Below the pieces are notes generated by a model that saw nothing but the letters and a program-made list of their open reading frames with translations, made no database searches and was not told where the DNA came from. Shown here piece by piece: positions 15,140 through 22,717 of a DNA stretch of 64,000 nucleotides. The stretch is taken from positions 11,852 to 75,851 of the forward strand of contig DEZI01000019.1 of the NCBI GenBank assembly GCA_002364755.1. The letters are read 5' to 3'. Position 1 is the stretch's first letter, and every line of letters starts with the position of its first letter. Both the position numbers and the translations under genes were made by a program. The DNA comes from Stenotrophomonas maltophilia (GTDB taxonomy: Bacteria > Pseudomonadota > Gammaproteobacteria > Xanthomonadales > Xanthomonadaceae).

Positions 15140-17227
15140 ATGAGCAGCCTCGGATCCCTCCCCCTCCCCGTGAGCCCGGACAACGATCCACTGCGTGACC
15201 CGGCGCTCTACATCAACCGCGAACTGTCCCAGCTGGATTTCAACTTCCGCGTGCTGGCGCAGGCGATGGACCCGCAGGTGCCGCTGCTGGAGCGCCTGCG
15301 CTTCATGTGCATCTCCTGCACCAACCTGGACGAGTTCTTCGAGATCCGCGCCGCGGCCGTGCGCCACGCGCAGGAATTCGGCCTGCCGCCGGCCCCGGAC
15401 GGCATGAGCCCGCAGGCCATCCTGAACTCGATCCATGATCGTGCCGCCGAACTGGTGGACCAGCAGTACCGCTGCTGGAACGAGACGCTGCGTCCGGCGC
15501 TGGCCGAGGCCGGCATCGGCGTGCTCGGCCGCCATTCCTGGAACCACCGGCAGAAGCGCTGGCTGCGCGCGTACTTCCGCAACGAGATCATGCCGGTGCT
15601 GTCGCCGCTGGGCCTGGACCCGGTGCATCCGTTCCCGAAGATCCTCAACAAGTCGCTGAACATCGTCGTCGTGCTGAAGGGCACCGATGCGTTCGGCCGC
15701 GCAGGCCACCTGGCCATCGTGCGCGCACCGCGTTCGCTGCCGCGCATCATCCAGCTGCCGGAAAGCCTGGGCGGCGGGCAGAACTTCGTGTTCCTGTCTT
15801 CGGTGCTGTCGGCCTTCGTCGACGAGCTGTTCCCCGGCCTGGAAGTCCAGGGGGCCTACCAGTTCCGCGTCACCCGCAATTCCGAGCTGGTGGTGGACGA
15901 GGAAGAAGTGGAGAACCTGGCGCTGGCCCTGCGCGATGAACTGGTCGACCGCGGCTACCGCCCGGCGGTGCGCCTGGAGATCGCCGAGGACACGCCGAAG
16001 GACATCGTGCGTACCCTGCTGCAGAACTTCGGCCTGACCGAAAACGCGGTTTACCGGATCGATGGCCCGGTCAACCTCAACCGCATCATCCAGCTGTACG
16101 ATCTGGTGCCGCAGCCGGACCTGAAGTATCCGCCGATGAACCCGCGCACCCTGCGCGACAGCGACGGCATCTTCGAGATCGCCCGACGCCAAGACCTGCT
16201 GCTGCACCACCCGTTCGATGCCTTCACCGCCGTGCTGGACCTGATCAAGCAGGCCGCGGTGGACCCGAACGTGCTGGCGATCAAGCAGACCCTGTACCGC
16301 ACCGGCAAGGATTCGCTGATCGTCGATGCGCTGATCCAGGCCGCCCGCAACGGCAAGGACGTGACGGTGGTGGTCGAGCTGCGCGCGCGCTTCGACGAAG
16401 AAGCCAACCTGGGCCTGGCCGACCGCCTGCAGGAAGCCGGCGTGCAGGTGGTGTACGGCGTGGTCGGCTTCAAGACCCACGCCAAGATGCTGCTGATCGT
16501 GCGCCGCGAGGGCCGCAAGCTGCGCCGCTACGTGCACCTGGGCACCGGCAACTACCACAGCGGTACCGCCCGCGCCTACACCGACATCAGCCTGATCACC
16601 GCCGATGCGGACATCGGCAATGACGTGCACCTGCTGTTCCAGCAGCTGTCCGGGCTGGCCTCGAAGATGAAACTGAAGCGCCTGCTGCAGTCGCCCTTCA
16701 CCCTGCACACCGGCATCCTCGCCCGCATCGAGCGCGAGACCCGCATCGCTGCGGCCGGTCGTCCGGCGCGCATCATCGCCAAGATGAACGCGTTGAACGA
16801 ACCGCAGGTGGTGCGCGCGCTGTATGCGGCCTCGCAGGCCGGCGTGCAGATCGACCTGATCATCCGCGGCGCCTGCACCCTGCGCCCGGGCGTGCCGGGC
16901 GTGTCGGACAACATCCGCGTGCGCTCGATCGTCGGCCGCTTCCTGGAGCACAGCCGCGTCTACTGGTTCGGCAACGACGGTGCACCGGAGCTGTACTGCG
17001 CCAGCGCCGACTGGCTGGAACGCAACCTGCTGCGCCGCGTCGAGACCTGCTTCCCGATCCTCGACCCGGACCTGGCCAAGCGCGTGTACTGCGAAGTGCT
17101 GCAGAACTATCTGGACGACAACCTCAACGCCTGGGAACTGGATGCCGACGGCATCTACCACAAGCGCACCCCGGCCCACGACGAAGCGCCGCATTCGGCG
17201 CAGATGGCGTTGATGCAGGGTCTCTGA
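15140..17227 (+). CDS. ppk: Polyphosphate kinase 1
   Basis: 695 residues, full length. The N-terminal domain starts at YINRELSQLDFN. The two phospholipase-D-like C-terminal domains contain the phosphorylated histidine in GFKTHAKMLL (His447) and the second conserved histidine in RFLEHSRVY (His604). The glycine-rich segment HLGTGNYH is also present. It makes long-chain polyphosphate from ATP, in association with the membrane. Its start lies only 4 bases after phoR, so phoB-phoR-ppk forms a module linking phosphate sensing to polyphosphate storage. The partner ppx lies downstream, separated by 365 bases of repeats. Confidence 0.96.
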   Translation: MSSLGSLPLPVSPDNDPLRDPALYINRELSQLDFNFRVLAQAMDPQVPLLERLRFMCISCTNLDEFFEIRAAAVRHAQEFGLPPAPDGMSPQAILNSIHDRAAELVDQQYRCWNETLRPALAEAGIGVLGRHSWNHRQKRWLRAYFRNEIMPVLSPLGLDPVHPFPKILNKSLNIVVVLKGTDAFGRAGHLAIVRAPRSLPRIIQLPESLGGGQNFVFLSSVLSAFVDELFPGLEVQGAYQFRVTRNSELVVDEEEVENLALALRDELVDRGYRPAVRLEIAEDTPKDIVRTLLQNFGLTENAVYRIDGPVNLNRIIQLYDLVPQPDLKYPPMNPRTLRDSDGIFEIARRQDLLLHHPFDAFTAVLDLIKQAAVDPNVLAIKQTLYRTGKDSLIVDALIQAARNGKDVTVVVELRARFDEEANLGLADRLQEAGVQVVYGVVGFKTHAKMLLIVRREGRKLRRYVHLGTGNYHSGTARAYTDISLITADADIGNDVHLLFQQLSGLASKMKLKRLLQSPFTLHTGILARIERETRIAAAGRPARIIAKMNALNEPQVVRALYAASQAGVQIDLIIRGACTLRPGVPGVSDNIRVRSIVGRFLEHSRVYWFGNDGAPELYCASADWLERNLLRRVETCFPILDPDLAKRVYCEVLQNYLDDNLNAWELDADGIYHKRTPAHDEAPHSAQMALMQGL

Positions 17228-17231
17228 TCCG

Positions 17232-17256
17232 GTAGGTGCCGACCGTTGGTCGGCAC
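17232..17256. repeat. SMAG stem-loop (GTAGGTGCCGAC type)
   Basis: GTAG-GTGCCGACC-GTT-GGTCGGCAC, 4 bases after the ppk stop codon. It may act as the 3' end stem of that mRNA. Confidence 0.85.
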
Positions 17257-17277
17257 AACGCGGCCACGCAGAAACAC

Positions 17278-17318
17278 CGGGGTCAGAGCCCGTTGCGCAG
17301 CAACGGGATCCGACCCCG
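17278..17318. repeat. GGGGTC/GACCCC palindromic element, copy 1
   Basis: Outer arms CGGGGTC and GACCCCG enclose inner arms GCCCGTTGC and GCAACGGG. Related elements occur at 51481 and 55594. The asymmetry AGA versus ATC between the arms is conserved in the copies. Confidence 0.75.
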
Positions 17319-17337
17319 TGCTGTTCCAACAGCTCGC

Positions 17338-17524
17338 GGGAAACTGTCGAAGGCAGGGTGGGTCCGGTTGCGGGGGCGTGAGCGCCATGGATGGCGCGAC
17401 CGAGCCTCCAGGGATGGATTTACGGCGTCCCCCGCAGCCTGACCCACCCGGCCGTCCCGAAGGCACCCAGCTCTTGACGTTGACGTTGCTTCGGCCTCTG
17501 CGGGTGCAGGGCGCAGCCCTGCCG
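17338..17524 (-). repeat. Composite hexamer-hairpin repeat, copy A (reverse)
   Basis: Read on the minus strand: hairpin GCAGGGC/GCCCTGC (17505-17522), then one CCGAAG and two AACGTC units (about 17474-17494). A 21-base inverted repeat arm pair follows (17429-17449 with 17356-17376; GGGTGGGTC... with two mismatches), enclosing a GCCATCCATGGC hairpin. It ends with CTTCGACAGTTTCCC. It fills most of the ppk-ppx gap. No coding sequence is supported here. Confidence 0.75.
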
Positions 17525-17592
17525 CACTCCCCCAACAAAATGTGAAGGCCGCGCGGTGACGAGCGCACCGCCCCTTCGGCTAACATTCGCCC

Positions 17593-19119
17593 ATGCCGCA
17601 TACCACCACGACTCCGCCCGCATTGCAGGATGGCGACCTGCTGGCCGCCATCGACCTTGGCTCCAACAGCTTCCACATGGTCATCGCGCGCTACACGCTC
17701 GGCCAGCTGCGCGTCATCGACCGCCTGCGCGAAACCGTGCGCATGGCCGATGGCCTGGATGGAAAGGGCGGCCTGTCCACCGCCGCACGGCAGCGCGCGC
17801 TGGAATGCCTGGCCCGCTTCGGCCAGCGCATCCGCAACGTGCCCCCGCACCGCGTGCGCGCCCTGGCCACCAACACCGTGCGCCAGCTGCGTTCGCCTCA
17901 ATCGTTCCTGGTGCCGGCCGAAACCGCGCTCGGCCATGCCATCGAAGTGGTCAGCGGCCGCGAAGAAGCGCGCCTGATCTACCTTGGCGTGGCCCATGCA
18001 CAGCCGCCCAAGGCCGACCAGCGCCGCCTGGTGATCGACATCGGCGGCGGTTCCACCGAATTCATCATCGGCAAGGGCATGCAGACCCTCGAGCGCGAAA
18101 GCCTGCAGGCCGGCTGCATCGCCAGCACCCGTCGCTTCTTCCCCGGCGGCAAGCTCAGCCGCAAGCGCTGGAAGGACGCGCTGGCCGAGATCGGCCGTGA
18201 GTTCCAGCCGTTCGCCAGCAAGTACCGCGCGCTGGGCTGGCAGGAAGCCCTGGGCTCGTCGGGCACGCACAAGGCGATCAGCGAGATCTGCGCCACGATG
18301 AAGCTGAGCAAGGGCGCGATCACCGCCGAGGCGTTGCCGCAGCTGCGCGACGAACTGCTCAAGGCCAAGAAGATCGACGACATCGTGCTGCCCGGGCTGT
18401 CCGCCGACCGCAGGCCGATCATCGCCGGCGGCATCCTGGTGCTGGAAGCCGCCTTCCAGGCGCTGGGCCTGGAGAAGCTGCTGGTCAGCAAGGCCGCCAT
18501 GCGCGAAGGCATCCTGTACGACATCGTCGGCCGTGCCGGCGAGAACGATCCGCGCGACGAATCGGTAGCGGCACTGACCCAGCGCTATGGCATCGACACC
18601 GTGCAGGCCGACCGCGTGCAGGACACCGCCCTGTCGCTGCTGGAGCAGGTGCAGGAGCGCTGGAAGCTGGATGCCGACGACGCCCGCATGCTTGGCTGGG
18701 CCGCGCGCCTGCACGAGCTGGGCCTGATGATCGCCCACAGCGGTTACCACGTGCACGGCAGCTACGTGCTGGAGAACTCCGACATCGCCGGCTTCTCGCG
18801 GCAGGAACAGCAGATGCTGGCCGCCCTGGTGCGCAGCCACCGGCGCAGCGTCGGCAAGTCGGCCTTTGAGGCCCTGCCCGAGCGCCTGCTGCTGACCGCG
18901 CGCCGCCTGACCGCCCTGCTGCGGCTGGCCGTGCTGCTCAACCGCGCCCACGAGGACGCGCCGCTGCCGAAGCTGGAACTGACCGCTGACGACACCCGCC
19001 TGTCGCTGATCGTGCCGCAGGCCTTCATCGACCCGCGGCCGCTGCTGCGCGCCGACCTGATCGGCGAGACCGAGGGCCTGGCCGGGCTGGGCATCCAGTT
19101 CCGCCCCTTCGTGGCCTGA
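17593..19119 (+). CDS. ppx: Exopolyphosphatase/guanosine pentaphosphate phosphohydrolase family
   Basis: 508 residues. The N-terminal half has the sugar-kinase/Hsp70 type fold motifs AIDLGSNSFHMVIAR (about 17-31), the catalytic segment SGREEARLIYLGV, and LVIDIGGGSTEFIIG. The C-terminal half is the helical HD-like region with LHELGLMIAHSGYHVHGSY. Length and the C-terminal domain fit exopolyphosphatase rather than the shorter actinobacterial forms; a GppA activity cannot be excluded. It removes terminal phosphates from polyphosphate. Downstream of ppk, but 365 repeat-filled bases separate them, so it may have its own promoter. No clear ribosome binding site is seen before the ATG. Confidence 0.92.
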   Translation: MPHTTTTPPALQDGDLLAAIDLGSNSFHMVIARYTLGQLRVIDRLRETVRMADGLDGKGGLSTAARQRALECLARFGQRIRNVPPHRVRALATNTVRQLRSPQSFLVPAETALGHAIEVVSGREEARLIYLGVAHAQPPKADQRRLVIDIGGGSTEFIIGKGMQTLERESLQAGCIASTRRFFPGGKLSRKRWKDALAEIGREFQPFASKYRALGWQEALGSSGTHKAISEICATMKLSKGAITAEALPQLRDELLKAKKIDDIVLPGLSADRRPIIAGGILVLEAAFQALGLEKLLVSKAAMREGILYDIVGRAGENDPRDESVAALTQRYGIDTVQADRVQDTALSLLEQVQERWKLDADDARMLGWAARLHELGLMIAHSGYHVHGSYVLENSDIAGFSRQEQQMLAALVRSHRRSVGKSAFEALPERLLLTARRLTALLRLAVLLNRAHEDAPLPKLELTADDTRLSLIVPQAFIDPRPLLRADLIGETEGLAGLGIQFRPFVA

Positions 19120-19185
19120 CCCCGGCGGCCTGGCATCGCCAGCCGCCGCGACAGCCCATCCCGACACGCCCCATCCCTCATGACG

Positions 19186-19209
19186 ACGGCCCCTGACGGG
19201 GCCGTTTTC
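19186..19209 (+). terminator. Rho-independent terminator of ppx
   Basis: Stem ACGGCCCC/GGGGCCGT with loop TGAC, followed by TTTT. Confidence 0.8.
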
Positions 19210-19339
19210 GCGTGCGCGTTTGCGCACTTTTGAAACTGAATGGGCATTCAGGCTGCCGGACTGTGCCGAATCTGGCGACAGCACCGTGACCCTAAGGCCT
19301 TGCTTTTATTAAGTTTAGATGAAAGTCACGCGACAACTT

Positions 19340-19371
19340 TTGACACATTTGGCAACACCCCCTTTACATCC
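19340..19371 (+). promoter_or_regulatory. Possible promoter of the TonB receptor genes
   Basis: TTGACA at 19340-19345 is a full -35 match. The best -10 candidates are TTTACA or TACATC 17-19 bases downstream, which are weak. Confidence 0.35.
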
Positions 19372-19469
19372 GGTTAGCGAACGAGAATAAATCGAAGTCA
19401 CCGGCTCAGTCGCTTCGACCCGAACCGCTATTTGCTGGGGCCCCTTTGGCCCTGCGCCCGCAGCTTCAC

Positions 19470-19484
19470 AGAGAGAGAGAGAGA
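19470..19484 (+). promoter_or_regulatory. GA dinucleotide tract serving as ribosome binding site
   Basis: An A followed by seven GA units ends 4 bases before the ATG. GAGAG can pair with the 16S 3' end at several offsets, and the tract length could vary by slippage. Confidence 0.6.
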
Positions 19485-19488
19485 CGCG

Positions 19489-22395
19489 ATGACTTCACGC
19501 ACCACCGTGCTGGGCAAGGCGATCCGCCAGGCCCTGATCGTCGGCACCGCAACCATTGCGCTGCCCGCATTCGCCCAGGACGGCGCCCCCACGACCCTCG
19601 ACCGCATCGAAATCACCGGCTCGCGCATCCGCCAGGTCGACGTGGAGAGCGCGAACCCGGTGCTGGCGATCTCGCGCACCGATATCGAACGCCAGGGCTT
19701 CGCCTCGGTGTCCGACATCCTGCAGAACGTCACCGCGATGGGCAGCCCGACCATCAGCCGCGCCAACGTGCTGACTGCCGGTGAGAACGCCGGTGGTACC
19801 TACATCGACATGCGCAACCTGGGTACCCAGCGCACCCTGGTGCTGGTCAACGGCAAGCGCCTGGGCATCAGCACCTCCGGCTACCAGGACATCTCGACCC
19901 TGCCGGTGTCGGCGGTCGAGCGCATCGAAGTGCTGAAGGACGGCGCCTCGGCCATCTACGGCTCCGACGCCATGGCCGGCGTGGTCAACATCATTACCCG
20001 CCATGACGTGTCCGGCGTGACCGCCAACGTCTACCACGGCCAGTACAGCCAGGGCGACGGCGGCCGTGACCGCATCGACGTGGTCGCCGGCTGGTCCAAC
20101 GACCGCGGCTCGATCACCATCTCGGCCGAACATGCCGAAGAAAAGGCCGTGTGGGCCAAGGACCGCGGGTTCAGCGCCTTCGGCAACACCGACCGCCATC
20201 CGACCGAAGCCTGGACCACCGTCAGCCAGTACGGCCAGATCACCGGCCTGAAGGGCCCGGGCTGCGCCACCGCCAGCTGCGGCTACTCGCTCAACCGCGG
20301 CAGCGACCCGCTGAACCCGGCCAATTACCACATCACCAATCCGAATGCCCCGGACGGCGATGTCAGCAACACCAACGAGCAGATGCACCTGAACTATCCG
20401 CTGAAGCGGGATTCGGTGTTCGTCGATGGCCGCCTGAACATCACCGACGCGATCCACTTCAGCACGCAGCTGGGCTACAACAAGCGTGACTCGAGCCGCC
20501 AGATCGCCGGCTATCCGCTGCAGTCGTCCACCGCAGGCATCGGCGCGATGTCGGTCAACAGCTACTTCAACCCGTTCGGCAGCCAGCACGGTTACGCCAC
20601 CCCCACCGCCGTGGCCTGGAACCACCGCACCTGGGAAGTGCCGCGCGTCAGCGACAGCTCGCTGAAGACCTACCGTGCCGTGGCCGCCTTCGGTGGTTCG
20701 TTCGATATCGGTGAGCGCTTCTTCGACTGGGAAGTGGGCTACCAGTACAACAAGAACGAGCTGCGCCAGCACGCCACCGGCAACCTGCACAAGCAGCGCG
20801 TCAAGGATGCCGTCGGCCCGTCGTACTACAACGCCGCCACTGGCAAGGTCGAGTGCGGCACCGCTGCGGCGCCGATCGCCAACTGCATGGTCTGGAATCC
20901 GCTGATCGCCGCAGGCGTGGTCGATCCGTACGGCCTGACCGGCAACCAGGCGCTGATCGACTACCTGATGCCGGCCGAGGATTCCTCCGGCAAGACCGTC
21001 GGCAAGAACTTCTTCGCCTCCATCGCGGGCAGCATCGTGACCCTGCCGGCCGGCGACCTGGGCTTTGCATTCGGCCTGGAAAACCGCAAGGAAACCGGTG
21101 AGTTCATTCCCGATGCCCTGGCCCAGACCGGCGCCACCACCAACCTGGCCTCGGGCCCGACCGGTGGCGGCTACCGCGTCAACGAAGCCTACCTGGAGTT
21201 GAACGCACCGCTGCTGGCCGACCTGCCGGGTGCGAAGGAGCTGACGCTGAACGCAGCGACCCGCTTCTCCGACTACGACACCTTCGGCAACACGCTCAAC
21301 AGCAAGTTCGGCTTCAAGTGGAAGCCGTTCGAGCAGCTGCTGGTCCGTGGTACCTGGGCCGAAGGCTTCCGCGCACCGACCATCAATGACCTGTACGGTG
21401 GCGGTTCGGAAACCTTCACCACCGGTTACGCCGATCCCTGCGACACCGTGTACGGCGCTTCGCGCACCAGCGCCGAAGTGCGTGCCCGCTGCGCCCGCGA
21501 CATCGCCGATGCCAACAACTACCGCCAGCTGAAGCAGGGCCTGGTGCCGATCACCAGCAGCACCGACCAGACCCCGGTGCCGTTCACCAGCGGCTCCAAC
21601 CCGCTGCTGCAGCCGGAAACCTCCAAGAGCAAGACGCTGGGCCTGGTGTGGAGCCCGAGCTTCATCCCGAACTTCAACGCCTCGCTGGACTGGTGGAAGA
21701 TCCGCATCGACAACACCATCGTTGCCGACAGCCCGAACCAGATCCTGATCGACTGCTACGAGCAGGGCGTGACCTCGCGCTGCGCACAGTTCACCCGTGA
21801 TCCGGTCAACGGCATCGTCAACAAGCTGACCTACGGCAACCGCAACGCCGGCTTCCTGGAAACCGAAGGTTACGACATGGACGTGACCTACCGCTGGGAT
21901 ACCGATTCGTACGGCAAGTTCAGCAGCGCCTGGTCGACCACCTACGTCAGCTCGAACATCTTCCGTTCGACCAACGACACCACCGTGGTGCCGACCCCGA
22001 CCAACGGCATCGGCAGCGGCTTCCGCGTGCGCTCCAACCTGACCGTGGGCTGGGACCTGGGCAACTTCGGCGTCACCTGGACCGCGCGTTACTACTCCGG
22101 CGTCAAGGAGCAGTGCCTGAGCCTCAGCGCGCATCCGGACGAGTGCTCCGATCCGGGCGTGCGCGCACCGTGGTACGCCGGTACCCGCAACTACAACGAG
22201 CGTGGTTCGGTCACCTTCCACGACGTGCAGTTCCGTTACAGCCTGCCGTGGGATGCCACCGTGTCGGTCGGCGCCAACAACGTGTTCGAGAAGTACGGCC
22301 CGGTGATGTACACCAAGCCGAACTCGGTGTTCTCGTACTACGGTGGCTACGATATCGGCCGCTTCGTCTACATGAAGTACCAGCAGCGCTTCTGA
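19489..22395 (+). CDS. TonB-dependent outer-membrane receptor, first of a tandem pair
   Basis: 968 residues. A signal peptide ending near ALPAFAQ is followed by the plug domain (about 40-170; LDRIEITGSRIRQVDVES, TLVLVNGKRLG, VERIEVLKDGASAIYGSDAMAGVVNIIT). A long beta-barrel region then ends in KYQQRF with the terminal aromatic residue needed for BAM recognition. The ATG at 19489 is preceded by a (GA)7 run acting as ribosome binding site; the open frame extends 19 codons upstream without support. The substrate is unknown: it resembles the large receptors of Xanthomonadaceae for oligosaccharides, peptides or other large nutrients. The next gene is a clear paralogue. Confidence 0.93.
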   Translation: MTSRTTVLGKAIRQALIVGTATIALPAFAQDGAPTTLDRIEITGSRIRQVDVESANPVLAISRTDIERQGFASVSDILQNVTAMGSPTISRANVLTAGENAGGTYIDMRNLGTQRTLVLVNGKRLGISTSGYQDISTLPVSAVERIEVLKDGASAIYGSDAMAGVVNIITRHDVSGVTANVYHGQYSQGDGGRDRIDVVAGWSNDRGSITISAEHAEEKAVWAKDRGFSAFGNTDRHPTEAWTTVSQYGQITGLKGPGCATASCGYSLNRGSDPLNPANYHITNPNAPDGDVSNTNEQMHLNYPLKRDSVFVDGRLNITDAIHFSTQLGYNKRDSSRQIAGYPLQSSTAGIGAMSVNSYFNPFGSQHGYATPTAVAWNHRTWEVPRVSDSSLKTYRAVAAFGGSFDIGERFFDWEVGYQYNKNELRQHATGNLHKQRVKDAVGPSYYNAATGKVECGTAAAPIANCMVWNPLIAAGVVDPYGLTGNQALIDYLMPAEDSSGKTVGKNFFASIAGSIVTLPAGDLGFAFGLENRKETGEFIPDALAQTGATTNLASGPTGGGYRVNEAYLELNAPLLADLPGAKELTLNAATRFSDYDTFGNTLNSKFGFKWKPFEQLLVRGTWAEGFRAPTINDLYGGGSETFTTGYADPCDTVYGASRTSAEVRARCARDIADANNYRQLKQGLVPITSSTDQTPVPFTSGSNPLLQPETSKSKTLGLVWSPSFIPNFNASLDWWKIRIDNTIVADSPNQILIDCYEQGVTSRCAQFTRDPVNGIVNKLTYGNRNAGFLETEGYDMDVTYRWDTDSYGKFSSAWSTTYVSSNIFRSTNDTTVVPTPTNGIGSGFRVRSNLTVGWDLGNFGVTWTARYYSGVKEQCLSLSAHPDECSDPGVRAPWYAGTRNYNERGSVTFHDVQFRYSLPWDATVSVGANNVFEKYGPVMYTKPNSVFSYYGGYDIGRFVYMKYQQRF

Positions 22396-22420
22396 TCCAT
22401 CGCGCCGCCGCACCACCACG

Positions 22421-22451
22421 ACCACGGCCCTTCGGGGCCGTGGTTTTTTTT
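22421..22451 (+). terminator. Rho-independent terminator of the first TonB receptor gene
   Basis: Ten-base stem ACCACGGCCC/GGGCCGTGGT with a TTCG loop, followed by eight T. Confidence 0.93.
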
Positions 22452-22717
22452 GTCGCCAATGAACTGCTCTGCGTTGCGCTGGCGAGGCTGCAGGATGTTC
22501 TTCCCGGGCCTGTCATTTTGCGCTGCAGCGCGCGCAAGCTGTTGAGCATGCGGGGGTAACGCGGAATACGACAGCCTCGGTGCGGTCAGTGGTCGCTTTC
22601 CGCCTTTACGGAATTTGAACGCTGCGCGTTAGTGGGATGCCGTCGCGACGCAGGTCGTGGCGGCCGGACAGGCCCGCGATTCGGGTGTCCGCTTCCACAC
22701 ACAGAGAGAGAGACCGC
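22452..22717. other. Leader region between the tandem receptor genes
   Basis: No gene is supported. It ends with the GA-tract ribosome binding region (22696-22713, ACACACAGAGAGAGAGA). A CTGTCAT at about 22516 resembles half a PHO box but has no second half. Confidence 0.5.

Larger units (their letters stand above)
19120..19488. other. Non-coding gap between ppx and the first TonB receptor gene
   Basis: It holds the ppx terminator, an AT-richer stretch with a possible -35 TTGACA at 19340-19345, and the GA-repeat ribosome binding region. Beyond these nothing else is recognised. Confidence 0.6.

Noticed and set aside
19370..19400. A Fur box in the leader of the first TonB receptor
   Set aside because: GAGAATAAATC is too far from the 19-base palindromic consensus, and no siderophore genes are nearby.
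22512..22530. CTGTCAT before the second TonB receptor as a PHO box
   Set aside because: The second half-site does not fit (CGCTGCA instead of CTGTCAY), so only half a box is present.
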